Part shown: piece after piece, positions 16,948 to 25,534 of the stretch | How positions within the stretch are numbered: the first letter of the stretch is position 1 | Layout of the letters: every line of letters begins with the position of its first letter | NCBI RefSeq assembly: GCF_009669325.1 | Contig: NZ_SZWE01000001.1 | Span: 248,402-312,401, forward strand | Source of the DNA: Roseovarius bejariae | GTDB lineage: Bacteria > Pseudomonadota > Alphaproteobacteria > Rhodobacterales > Rhodobacteraceae | Direction of reading: 5' to 3' | Length of the DNA stretch: 64,000 nucleotides | Program-made: the position numbers and the translations under genes | The notes under the pieces: model-generated | Seen by the model: only the letters and a program-made list of their open reading frames with translations | What the model was told of the DNA's origin: nothing | Database searches by the model: none

Positions 16948-18125
16948 AGAGACCTCTGCGAAACGGGGGTTATTTGGAGAGGATGCGTCGTCGCATCGGC
17001 TCGGTTTTGGTATGGGTGGCAGGGATCGGTGCGGTTTTGATCTGCGGGGTGGTGCGGTGCCTTGAGGTTTATCCGTAGCGTTTGCGAAACCCGCTGCCCT
17101 TCCAGAGGTTCCATCCGATGGCGGCAAGAAGGAATTGGGTCCGGGTCCGCCACAGCCCCATGAACCGGGATCGGGCCATGCCCCAGTGTCGCTTCATGTG
17201 CCCGAAGATCGCCTCGACCCGGCCGCGCGTCACGCCGATCTCGACATTGCGCGCCCTGTCCTGCGCCGACAGCGGATGGCCCCGCGCACCGCGCCGCTGC
17301 ACCTGGTCGCGCATCCCGTGACGCCCCAGAAGCGCCCGGGTGCGCGGCCCGATATAGGCGCTGTCGGCATAGAGCGCGGCCTCATCGCCCACCACCACAT
17401 CCTCCAGACTGTCCACCTCCGCGCGGTTTCCGGCGCTGACCGCCGCCCGCCGGATGAACCCGTCCTCGTCGGCATTGACAAAGCCCTGCCAGCCCCAGAC
17501 CGCCTGCATCTTGCCTTTCACGTTGAGTTTCACCCGGCTGCCGGCCTCGGGATCGGCATGGCGCAGCCCGCTCCGGGCGGCCTCGACCACGTTCAGGTGT
17601 TCACTCGGACCAATGGCGTTCACACCTTCACCGTCAACGATGGCCACCCGCCCCTCCGCGAGCACCACCCGGGCCTCCTCCAGCATCGTGACCACCTCGG
17701 CCAGCACCGCATCCAGCCGGTCCCCCAGCCGCGCCCGGAACCGCCCCAGCGTGGTGTCATCGGGCACGCCCTGATCCAGTTCCAGCCGACAGAACTTGCG
17801 AAACAGCAGATCGCGGGCCAGCTGCGCCGAGAGCTTCACATCGCTGAGGTCATACCAAAGGCCAAGAAGCAGCGCCCGAAACAGGGTCTGCGCCGGATAG
17901 CCGGGCCGCCCCGTGGCCTTGCGATCCTCGCCGGCAGGCAGCAGCGCCTCCACGCGCAACCAGTCAATCAGCTCTTCTACATCATCAAGCGCCGACAGTG
18001 CGGGATGGTCAAACACCTCATGCGGCGCGAATAGGGCGGGTTGGGTCGCAAAGCTCTGTCTCATACCAAAGCTTACCAAACCAAATCAAACCTGAGAATC
18101 CCAAACGACTTTCGCAGAGGTCTCT
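16948..18125 (-). mobile_element. IS5-family insertion sequence
   Basis: A complete element of 1178 bases with perfect 16-base terminal inverted repeats: agagacctctgcgaaa at 16948-16963 and its reverse complement at 18110-18125. It carries one intact DDE transposase gene on the minus strand. No clear target duplication is visible. The left flank is replaced by the end of IS110 copy 2, seven bases away, and the right flank is the stop codon of a broken gene. Confidence 0.9.
17069..18064 (-). CDS. IS5-family transposase
   Basis: A 331-residue DDE transposase. The N-terminal DUF772-like domain is recognisable (TGRPGYPAQTLFRALLLGLWYDLSD, LFRKFCRL, PDDTTLGRFRARL). The catalytic acids are Asp in AIVDGEG, Asp in LYADSAYIG and Glu in RGRVEAIFGHMKRHWG, which also fits the Y-(2)-R-(3)-E-type context of the family. 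The frame is uninterrupted, and with perfect element ends it may be mobile. ATG 18064 (MRQSFATQ) is chosen; a TTG at 18079 would add five residues. Confidence 0.9.
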   Translation of the reverse strand: MRQSFATQPALFAPHEVFDHPALSALDDVEELIDWLRVEALLPAGEDRKATGRPGYPAQTLFRALLLGLWYDLSDVKLSAQLARDLLFRKFCRLELDQGVPDDTTLGRFRARLGDRLDAVLAEVVTMLEEARVVLAEGRVAIVDGEGVNAIGPSEHLNVVEAARSGLRHADPEAGSRVKLNVKGKMQAVWGWQGFVNADEDGFIRRAAVSAGNRAEVDSLEDVVVGDEAALYADSAYIGPRTRALLGRHGMRDQVQRRGARGHPLSAQDRARNVEIGVTRGRVEAIFGHMKRHWGMARSRFMGLWRTRTQFLLAAIGWNLWKGSGFRKRYG

Positions 18126-19050
18126 TTAACGGATTCTTGGCCATTCCTTCAGTGCAAGGTATCCTTCGTGCGCCTGGTCGAAAGCACTTAATCGATTTGC
18201 TAAACTACTTAGGTGCTCTTGTACTGCTTCTTGCAAATCTGGACCCCCAACAAACCCGAAATAGTCATCTATCGCGAACAGACTCAGTTTTGCTGAAGCA
18301 GTGATCAATTGTGGCCGTGGGTAACCCCATTCAGTGTTCGGTGATATCAACTCATCGCCATCGGTCTGAAGGCAGTGTGAGTAGATGTCTCCCCAAGCGC
18401 CATGCACGGCTTGGGACGGCCCGGAAAACGCGCCAAGGTAAGCATCGCCCATCCCTAGGTCATCCGCTTTTCGTAAAGGTTTCTCCCGCCCCAGTTTCTT
18501 TCCCTGTACCCGTTCAGGTCGCTTGGATCGAGACCAGCACTCGCAAACTCACGATCAATCGACTTCATCATGCGATCTTCAATTGGCAAAATCACTCCAC
18601 CACGTGCCGCGATGTTCTGCTCCATCTTCTTTCGCAGTTTGGCCTCATGTTTGAATGAGCTCTTTACATAAGACGCAACCAGATCAGGACTGAAGTGTTT
18701 AATGAGGTAACGTATTGTCACGACCGTTTCGAAGACCAATCGGGCGAAAATAAAGCTCGTATCGCGCCGTCGCTGGGTTGTTTGATCCAGAAAGCCCGAA
18801 ATCATCTTGTAGAGTCGAACCATGTTTCCGCCTATTGCGGCCGTGTCTCGATCCACTTTTCGTGCACACCAAGTGTGTTTGCGGCGATGCAAACATAGCA
18901 ACCCGCCTCAATAAGTAGCGACACTCCCAGTCTGTTGAAGTCATCCTCATCGGTAAACTCTGCGATGTCTTCTTCGTTAACCAGGGGCTTTTCGATCTCT
19001 TTGAAGGCTTTGAGAACAGGATGATCCTTATCGTCTGAGGCATTGCTCAT
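18126..19050 (-). pseudogene. DUF5677-like gene broken by two frameshifts
   Basis: Three minus-strand frames read as one protein if two single-base losses are allowed. Part 1 (from ATG 19050) ends ...VHEKWIETRPQ. Part 2 continues AAIGGNMVRLYKMISGFLDQTTQRR...FARLVFETVVTIRYLIKH. Part 3 continues ADDLGMGDAYLGAFSGPSQAVHGAWGD. The second break sits in an AAAA run (GAAAAGCG), consistent with loss of one A. The order (helical N-terminus, REF/ETVVTIRYL core, S..VHG.W motif) suggests the DUF5677 family, whose function is unknown. The last stop codon (18126-18128) directly abuts the IS5 right end, so the true 3' end may be lost. Homopolymer sequencing error is the alternative for one break. Confidence 0.65.
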
Positions 19051-19282
19051 TGTTATTCCTAGTTATTGTGTTTCTGGACGCCGTGGATCAAAACAGGCAC
19101 ATGTGATTTCCACATCGTAGCCGGTCCGCAACTATAGGTCTGCTTTTCAATTTTTTCCGTTCGCGGTGCCGACGCAGTGAACGCCGCTTTCCGCCCAGAC
19201 CCGCAGGCGGTGCCATCCAATGCAGGCGCAGAACGAATGTCTTGATTGGGCTGACTCCTGCCATTCCCCCAAAAAATTAAAC

Positions 19283-19314
19283 CGTACGAAACTCCCGTAC
19301 GTTTCGTACGAAAC
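19283..19314. repeat. CGTACG palindrome cluster, site 1
   Basis: CGTACGAAAC at 19283-19292 is exactly inverted at 19301-19310, and the latter is part of a 14-base perfect palindrome GTTTCGTACGAAAC (19301-19314). Another CGTACG lies between them (19296-19301). The same core recurs at 59.9 kb. Confidence 0.7.
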
Positions 19315-19354
19315 TCACCGCACGCCCTGTTAATTCCCACTCTCACAGACAGAA

Positions 19355-19387
19355 ATACCGACGCGATACCGACGTCATACCGACGCG
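19355..19387. repeat. Three tandem 11-base iterons
   Basis: ATACCGACGCG, ATACCGACGTC and ATACCGACGCG follow one another without gap, then ATAC. The 11-base period is close to one helical turn, so the copies face the same side of the DNA. They sit 22 bases beyond the stop of the 117-residue-repeat gene. Confidence 0.65.
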
Positions 19388-19409
19388 ATACAGCACGGCA
19401 TTTTTTCCG

Positions 19410-21467
19410 TTAATCAGTGGCTTGGCCCGATTCGCTCCGAACCATTAACGACAGCTCCGTCGAAAACCCCTCCGGCAAATACGACAACCGCCGCTCGATG
19501 GTCTTTTGCTGTGGCGCATCGGTGACCAAACCCGACAACCGGATCACATCCGTATCCACCTGCAAACTTCCGCGTTCCAACATGGATAGCCCCACGATCC
19601 CTGCCCGCGCCGCACCCCACCATTCGGGGCTGGCCAGAACCTCGGCAAAAGTCAGGTCTCCGGCCCGCACGTCACCCCCGAAAATCGCGGTCTGCGATGC
19701 AACACCAAGATCACGTGGCACTTTGCCGCCGCTTACCGCCACGGTACCATCGAATTCCATGGTCAAGTAAAATGGCCGCCCATCGTCCAGATAAGACAAA
19801 TCCACGTCAAGCTCATAGCCTAGCGGCATCTTGGACAGTGCTTCTTGAACGCGTTCCCCTGTCTTTGGGTCACGCACTGTCGCACGTATGACGGCCTTGT
19901 TGTTCGCAACATGCAGATTGCCGTTCTCCGCTTTGGAAAGTGCCGTAACACCCACCTTCACCGCCGCAGAAAACCCTTTCTCGACAGGTAGATAAGCGAT
20001 GGCTACCCCGTCATCGACAATCTCGGTTCCAAAGTTCCGGGCCAGTTCCGGCAACAGCAGGCTTTTCGGCATCTTCCCTTCGGCAAGTACCGTCTGTCCA
20101 TCGAAATGCAGGGCCAATGACGCCGGGCTGCCATCATCCCTCAGCTGTACATTCTGCACCAAGTCAACGCCCTCGGGCAGCGCCGACAAGGCTGCATCTA
20201 TCTTTGCCATTTCCTCTGGGCCAAAGGCCTGCCCGGTCAAAGACAACCGCCCCTCCGTGACCCGCAACTCCCCATGCTCGAAATGCGCCAACGCCTCCAA
20301 ACCGGTGACTGCTGCCGCCCACCACGCCGAACTCGCCGCCACCTGCGCAAGCTCAAGCCCCGCATCTTCAACCGGATGATCCAGGAAAGCCGCCTGCACC
20401 CGCAACGGCAGGTCGCGGGGGATCTTGCCCTCTGCCTTTGCCCGTTCACCATCAAACTGTACAGTCAAATCAAAGGGTTGCCCGTCATCCATCTGGGTAA
20501 CACCGAGGTTCAGAATCATCTTCTCGGACACCTCCGACAGCAGCTCATGGACCTCCGAGATGGCCGTATCCGACCAGGCCTCCCCGGTCAGGGTCAGGCT
20601 CCTGCCCGTGATGCTCAGTTGCCCCACCTGCAAGGCCTCCAATGCCTCCAACCCTGTAGCAGCGGCCTCTTCCCACCCTACCACCGGCGGGGCCACCGGC
20701 GTGCGGACAACCTGCGAGACATCAAACCCCTCAAGTTCCATCCCCTCGGGGAGTTTACCTGCAAGACTTATATCGCCATCCACCGACCGCCGGGCAGACA
20801 GGCGAAGAGGGCTGCCATCGTCCAGTAAATCCATGCTTAACGTTATTTCATACGCCTCTGGGGCCGCCCCCAAAAGGCGCTCTGCCCGGCCCGCTTCCAG
20901 CGGTGTCAAAGCCGTCGCCGCAACATCGACACGGCGATCCTCGATCACCACATGCGCTTCCTCCAGATGCTGCATGGCTCGGGCCAAAAGATCCGCCATT
21001 TCGGCCCAACCGTCCGGTGCGCCCGAGGCAAGACGAAGCGCCGACAGATCATGGCCAAGGATCTTTTCAAGCCGGTCCCGTAATGCTTCGGAGGGGATAT
21101 TGCCCGACATGACAATCGCCCCATCCACCGGATGGTCCAGCCTCGTCCGGTATGGGCTTGCGGCCTCAAGGACCTCCACTTCGGCCTTGATGCGTCCACG
21201 CCCGTCAATCCCGCGCAACCCGTTCAAAAGGCGCGCTTTTTCCTCATCGCTATCAACCAGTCCCGTCAGTGTCAGATCACGGCCATCCACTTCGACGGCA
21301 ACAGCATGCCTTGCCTCCCGAACAACCTCCTTTGCCGAAGCTTGCAGCCCGGCTTCGACCAGCGGATCCTCCTTTTTGAAATCAAAAACGCCAAGCGCAA
21401 AGAACGCCACGATCAAGGCGATCGCACCAAGGAAATCTTCCAGTTTGGCAAAGGGTTTTCTGGTCAT
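19410..21467 (-). CDS. Membrane-anchored protein of 117-residue BON-like repeats
   Basis: A 685-residue protein. One N-terminal membrane helix (DFLGAIALIVAFFALGVF, residues 11-28) anchors it with the rest in the periplasm. A BON-like unit (residues 40-100) precedes repeats whose W/F-x-x-A-x-x-G-hydrophobic starts fall at about residues 153, 264, 381, 498 and 615. The last four starts are exactly 117 apart. Each unit contains LSITGRSLTLTG-like strands, LPEG, and DDG-P-x-x-L-x-x-x-FDG followed by GK-P-x-D/S-L. Roseobacter OmpA-family proteins have similar repeats ahead of an OmpA peptidoglycan-binding domain. Here the C-terminus ends within a repeat and no OmpA domain follows. The role is probably structural in the envelope. 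Confidence 0.75.
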   Translation of the reverse strand: MTRKPFAKLEDFLGAIALIVAFFALGVFDFKKEDPLVEAGLQASAKEVVREARHAVAVEVDGRDLTLTGLVDSDEEKARLLNGLRGIDGRGRIKAEVEVLEAASPYRTRLDHPVDGAIVMSGNIPSEALRDRLEKILGHDLSALRLASGAPDGWAEMADLLARAMQHLEEAHVVIEDRRVDVAATALTPLEAGRAERLLGAAPEAYEITLSMDLLDDGSPLRLSARRSVDGDISLAGKLPEGMELEGFDVSQVVRTPVAPPVVGWEEAAATGLEALEALQVGQLSITGRSLTLTGEAWSDTAISEVHELLSEVSEKMILNLGVTQMDDGQPFDLTVQFDGERAKAEGKIPRDLPLRVQAAFLDHPVEDAGLELAQVAASSAWWAAAVTGLEALAHFEHGELRVTEGRLSLTGQAFGPEEMAKIDAALSALPEGVDLVQNVQLRDDGSPASLALHFDGQTVLAEGKMPKSLLLPELARNFGTEIVDDGVAIAYLPVEKGFSAAVKVGVTALSKAENGNLHVANNKAVIRATVRDPKTGERVQEALSKMPLGYELDVDLSYLDDGRPFYLTMEFDGTVAVSGGKVPRDLGVASQTAIFGGDVRAGDLTFAEVLASPEWWGAARAGIVGLSMLERGSLQVDTDVIRLSGLVTDAPQQKTIERRLSYLPEGFSTELSLMVRSESGQATD

Positions 21468-21528
21468 AATGCCGCAGGTTATCCCCGTGCCGGCAAGGCG
21501 ATGTCAAACCCAAAAGCAGCAACAGGCG

Positions 21529-22140
21529 TTACGTCAGCCCCATATCCCGGCCCAGCATGGCCGCATGCGTCCGGTTTCGCGCGCCGAGTTTGCGCGACAA
21601 CGTTTTGACATGCAGTTTAACCGTAACTTCCTGTATGTTCAGGTCGCGGGCGATTTCCTTGTTCGACTTGCCCTCGGCCACACCTCGCAAAACGTCATGC
21701 TCTCGTGGGGTCAGAACGACACGCTCGTCTACCTGCCCGGTCTCTGACAGGAACTCCAAGGGCATGTATGTTTCGCCCAGCAACATATGCCGCACCGCCG
21801 TAACCAGCGACATGGGGTCAAGTGTCTTAGGCAAAAAGCCCGCCGCCCCTGAACGCAAGGCGCGGCGCGCGACATCCGGTGGTGCTGTTCCCGATATAAT
21901 CGCCACGGGACAGTGCACCGCCTCTTTCATACGGGCAAGCCCCCCGAGGGCATCCATCCCCGGCATGGAGTAATCCAGCAAAACAAGGTCAAACGAGACA
22001 TTTCCGCGTGCAGCATCAAGCGCACCTTCCAAAGAGGCCGCAACAGAAACGCTGCACCCCCCTTCCCGGCGCAGATACTCTGCAATTGTGTCACGAACGA
22101 GATCGTGATCATCGGCCAGAAGCAATTCTTTGTTCAACAT
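21529..22140 (-). CDS. NarL/LuxR-type two-component response regulator
   Basis: A 203-residue response regulator. The receiver has the acidic pair Asp10-Asp11, phospho-acceptor Asp56 (LVLLDYSMPG), Thr/Ser in IISG and Lys105 (FLPK). Residues 135-200 form a LuxR-type helix-turn-helix (LTPREHDVLRGVAEGKSNKEIARDLNIQEVTVKLHVKTL). It is divergent from the small sulfite-oxidase-fold protein and the hybrid kinase. The kinase ends in an Hpt domain, so this protein is its likely final acceptor. Plausible targets are the RND/Tam operon and the repeat protein downstream, but no operator was identified. Confidence 0.9.
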   Translation of the reverse strand: MLNKELLLADDHDLVRDTIAEYLRREGGCSVSVAASLEGALDAARGNVSFDLVLLDYSMPGMDALGGLARMKEAVHCPVAIISGTAPPDVARRALRSGAAGFLPKTLDPMSLVTAVRHMLLGETYMPLEFLSETGQVDERVVLTPREHDVLRGVAEGKSNKEIARDLNIQEVTVKLHVKTLSRKLGARNRTHAAMLGRDMGLT

Positions 22141-22325
22141 CTTACAGCACTCGACGCTCCGTTACCCGCAGATCAAAAGCAATACGGGACCCCAAGATAT
22201 GGTGTTTATCGATCCCCGATAGTACCTTTGTACCTATGCCATTGAATAGGGGGATAGCCGAGAAGGATAAAGAAACCATAGAATTGAACGATATGTCGCA
22301 TTTTTCGAGTGAGTACAAAGCTGTG

Positions 22326-22832
22326 ATGAACCGTCGCGAATTAATCATCTCTCTTCAATCCGGTTTTATAGGATTGTGTCTCACGGGGCAGGCTGTGCAG
22401 GCTGATCCGGAAGATGTGGTATTGACCCTGACCCGCCCCAAGAACGAGGGAAACGGGACGCTTCAGATCAACATCACGCGCCAATTATTGATGTCGCTGC
22501 CTCGTTCAGGCTTTGTGACCACGACGATCTGGACCAACGGGCCACAACGCTTTGACGGTGTCTGGCTGTCGGATTTTTTGGAACATTTCGATGTGACGGC
22601 GGGTACACTCTCTCTTCAGGCGATCAATGATTACCTGGTTGAAATGCCAGTCAGCGAAATCGTTTCAGGCGAGGCTTTGCTGGCCTACGAAAGGAACGGC
22701 AAGCCAATGACTCAACGCTCCAAAGGACCGGTCTGGCTTGTCTACAACTATGACGCAGACCCGGCCTTTCGCACCGAAACGATCTATACACGAAGCGTCT
22801 GGCAACTGGACCGGATCACCGTTTCGCGCTAG
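22326..22832 (+). CDS. Exported sulfite-oxidase-fold protein lacking the molybdenum ligand cysteine, likely sensor partner
   Basis: A 168-residue protein with an N-terminal signal (MNRRELIISLQSGFIGLCLTGQAVQA). The mature part looks like a minimal oxidoreductase-molybdopterin-binding (SUOX) fold: DGVWLSDFLEHFDVTAGTLSLQAINDYLVEMP, LLAYERNGKPMTQRSKGPVWLVYNYD, SVWQLDRITV. The only Cys is inside the signal peptide, so the cysteine that ligates molybdenum in real enzymes is absent. It lies 35 bases before the hybrid kinase. I infer a periplasmic ligand-binding partner for that kinase. ATG 22326 begins the signal peptide; 22293 is an alternative in-frame start, and neither has a strong site. Confidence 0.75.
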   Translation: MNRRELIISLQSGFIGLCLTGQAVQADPEDVVLTLTRPKNEGNGTLQINITRQLLMSLPRSGFVTTTIWTNGPQRFDGVWLSDFLEHFDVTAGTLSLQAINDYLVEMPVSEIVSGEALLAYERNGKPMTQRSKGPVWLVYNYDADPAFRTETIYTRSVWQLDRITVSR

Positions 22833-22867
22833 CAAAGCGCATCGTCCGCTTATGAGGCCCAACAAAG

Positions 22868-25438
22868 ATGGCCATCCGCAAATTCATTCGCACTCTGCTC
22901 AGGCGTAAAATCCAACTGGCCCTCTTCAGTGGATTGGCCGGAGTTTGCCTTTTGGCCGCAATTTACATGACAGCGCAGGTTTTCCTCAAGCTGGACGAAT
23001 TCGGCTCGGCCGCATCGGATAACATACAGTGGACGGTCACCCAACTCGAAGTCGAACAGCTCAAGGCAATCAACGCATTCGAACGATTGGACCCTTCGGA
23101 TTCCGAAACGATCAAGGAAGCGATCCGCTGGTTCAACGCACTCTACAGCCGTTCAATCACACTGGAAAACAGCAGTAGCTACGCGGCGGCCATGGCGAAT
23201 ACGGATGCCGAATCCCATCTCGGCGAAATTCATTCAACCCTCAACACGATGCTGCCCACCATCGACGGGCCCAAGGCCGAGCTGATCACGGCCCGCCCCG
23301 ATTTGATTGCAGCTCTAGAGGGCCTGACCGAGCAGATCCGGCGCCTGTCAAGCGCCAGTCTGGCGATTGATGCACGTCAATCCGAGCTCGAACGCAACGA
23401 CCTGTACAGTCAGTTGATCCGATTGACTGCTCTGGTGGTTCTCATGGTGGTGGGGATGCTATCGCTGATGATCCTGCTGTGGCGTCTCTTTCGGGTGTAT
23501 CGGCGGCGTGCACTTGAGAACCGGGCCACGCTCAATCGCCTGTCCACGATCCTCAACACATCACAGGATGCTGTTCTAGTCGTGCGTCCCGATGGCGGGA
23601 TCATGGATATGAACACGGCCGCTGAACGTATGTTCGGCCTTGATGATTCACAGGACGATCAGCCGGCCAAGGTCGAGAATATCCTGTTGCGCAGGGACGA
23701 TAACACCGGAGAGCTTGCCCCTCTCCCCGGTAGGTGCCTGGTTCAATCCTGTTCGGATGGCCCCAACCGGTGTGCGAACCTCACGGCCTGTGGGCCGGAG
23801 GGACAGCTTTTCCCGGTTGAGCTATCAGCCGACATGGCCAACCGCGCGAGCAACGAAGTCTGCGTGTGTTTCATTCGTGACATCTCGCGCCGTGTCGCAG
23901 CCGAAGCGGAAATGCAGATCGCCCGAGACAACGCCCTTGCCGGAGAAAGGGCAAAGGCACGGTTTCTTGCCATGATCAGCCATGAAATGCGCACGCCCCT
24001 GCACGGAATTCTTGGTACGCTTGATCTGCTCGTCGAAACCCGCTTGACCAAGGAACAGAAGCGTTATGCCCAGATCATGCACGGCTCGGGGCAGCAATTG
24101 CTGAGCCAGATCGACGATGCGCTCGACGTCACCCAGGCAGATGGCGGGAGCCTGCGCCTGCGCGACAGTATTTTCGACCTCGGCGAAATGCTGAACGATC
24201 TCGTCATCGCTCAGCGGCGCGACGCCGAGGCCCGCAACACCACGCTTGAGATTTTGCCGTCAACCCGGCCGCTTGGCCATGTCTTGGGTGACAAGGGCCG
24301 GGTTCAGCAGGTACTGCTCAACCTTGTTGCCAATGCCATCAAGTTCACCGAAAACGGGGCCATCACGATTGAGGCCATTCGGCACGAAGACACGGGATGC
24401 GATCAATCCATCGTGGAGTTCCAGATTACCGACACCGGCATCGGTATAGCCGAAAAAGACTTGCCCCGTATATTCGACGACTACGTACGCCTTGGCAGTA
24501 CCGCCTCAGACAGAATTGAGGGGACGGGACTTGGCCTTGGGATCGCCCGGCAACTTGTTACACTCATGGGCGGCCAAATCGGTGTAGAAAGCGAGGACGG
24601 AGATGGCAGTTTGTTCTGGGTGCGCCTGCCTTTGCCCAGCTCGAATTGCGTGGCACCACCCGAGGCCACGGAAGGCCCTGCATCCAATGGATCATCCCGC
24701 CGGGTGCTCATTGCTGAAGACAACGATTCAAACCGATTTGTTCTAACCCGGATGCTTGAAAAAGACGGCCATACGGTGCGGGCCGCAGCAGATGGAGCCG
24801 AGGCGATCGCCGCCGCCGAAGAGGAACAATTCGATCTGATCCTTTTGGACATATCCATGCCCGGGATCGGCGGCATCGAAGCCGCCCGCCGGATCACAAA
24901 GGGCAATGGCCCGTGCCGGGATACACGCCTGATTTTCCTTACGGCGCATCTCAATCTAGAACCCGATGCCACGTTGCGCGGTTCCGGCGCAGAGGGGATC
25001 CTGACCAAACCGCTACCACGCAGTGAACTGCGGGCCATTCTCGCCGGGAAGCGCCCGCCGACCGACTTGAGTGAAAGCACCCGCGTAAACAGTGTCCCTA
25101 TCCTTGATCGCCACATCCTTGATCAACTGAGCGAGATGATTTCACCCAACCGTCTTTCCGCGACCCTGCGTGAATTCCACGCCGACACCACGGCCCTGCT
25201 CAATAACGCGCCGCAAATGTTGGCAGAACCTGCTCCGGACGCACTGGCGGAAAAACTGCATAAACTGGCGGGATCGGCGGCAATTCTCGGCGCAAGCTCC
25301 ATGCAATGCATCCTCAGTCATGCCGAAGACGCCTGCTTGGCGGGTCGTATCGAAGATGTCGAACGCGGCTTGACCACACTTCACGACACTTGGCAGGCGA
25401 CACGGGCAAGCCTTGCCTCATACGGTAGCGCTGTATGA
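22868..25438 (+). CDS. Hybrid sensor histidine kinase with PAS, receiver and Hpt domains
   Basis: An 856-residue kinase. A periplasmic sensor region of about 140 residues lies between two membrane helices (about 15-38 and 185-208). A PAS domain follows (TILNTSQDAVLVVRPDGGIMDMNTAAERMFG). The HisKA domain has phospho-acceptor His372 (MISHEMRTPLHG). The ATPase domain has N, G1 and G2 boxes (NLVANAIKFTENG, DTGIGIAEKDLP, GTGLGLGIARQL). The receiver has Asp661 (LILLDISMPG) and the C-terminal Hpt domain His798 (KLHKLAGSAAILG). This gives a full phosphorelay His372-Asp661-His798, ending presumably on Asp56 of the divergent regulator. It is followed closely by the RND pump genes, which it probably controls. 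Confidence 0.93.
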   Translation: MAIRKFIRTLLRRKIQLALFSGLAGVCLLAAIYMTAQVFLKLDEFGSAASDNIQWTVTQLEVEQLKAINAFERLDPSDSETIKEAIRWFNALYSRSITLENSSSYAAAMANTDAESHLGEIHSTLNTMLPTIDGPKAELITARPDLIAALEGLTEQIRRLSSASLAIDARQSELERNDLYSQLIRLTALVVLMVVGMLSLMILLWRLFRVYRRRALENRATLNRLSTILNTSQDAVLVVRPDGGIMDMNTAAERMFGLDDSQDDQPAKVENILLRRDDNTGELAPLPGRCLVQSCSDGPNRCANLTACGPEGQLFPVELSADMANRASNEVCVCFIRDISRRVAAEAEMQIARDNALAGERAKARFLAMISHEMRTPLHGILGTLDLLVETRLTKEQKRYAQIMHGSGQQLLSQIDDALDVTQADGGSLRLRDSIFDLGEMLNDLVIAQRRDAEARNTTLEILPSTRPLGHVLGDKGRVQQVLLNLVANAIKFTENGAITIEAIRHEDTGCDQSIVEFQITDTGIGIAEKDLPRIFDDYVRLGSTASDRIEGTGLGLGIARQLVTLMGGQIGVESEDGDGSLFWVRLPLPSSNCVAPPEATEGPASNGSSRRVLIAEDNDSNRFVLTRMLEKDGHTVRAAADGAEAIAAAEEEQFDLILLDISMPGIGGIEAARRITKGNGPCRDTRLIFLTAHLNLEPDATLRGSGAEGILTKPLPRSELRAILAGKRPPTDLSESTRVNSVPILDRHILDQLSEMISPNRLSATLREFHADTTALLNNAPQMLAEPAPDALAEKLHKLAGSAAILGASSMQCILSHAEDACLAGRIEDVERGLTTLHDTWQATRASLASYGSAV

Positions 25439-25534
25439 AGATACGATAAGTGATTGCCATTCCAACCTTTGACATTACCATTCGCACGAAGGGCGATACA
25501 TGTCGCCTGTCCCCGATGCAGGAGAGGCGCAGCC

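Larger units (their letters stand above)
19051..19409. other. Intergenic region with palindromes and iterons
   Basis: About 360 bases with no convincing gene. It contains the CGTACG-centred palindromes at 19283-19314 and three 11-base direct repeats at 19355-19387 (listed separately). The frame at 19059-19346 has no family resemblance and no ribosome-binding site. Confidence 0.5.

Noticed and set aside
19059..19346. Small gene on the minus strand
   Set aside because: No ribosome-binding site and no recognisable sequence; it runs through the palindrome cluster.
22326..22832. Molybdenum-dependent oxidoreductase
   Set aside because: No cysteine in the mature protein to ligate molybdenum. Called a sensor-like protein instead.
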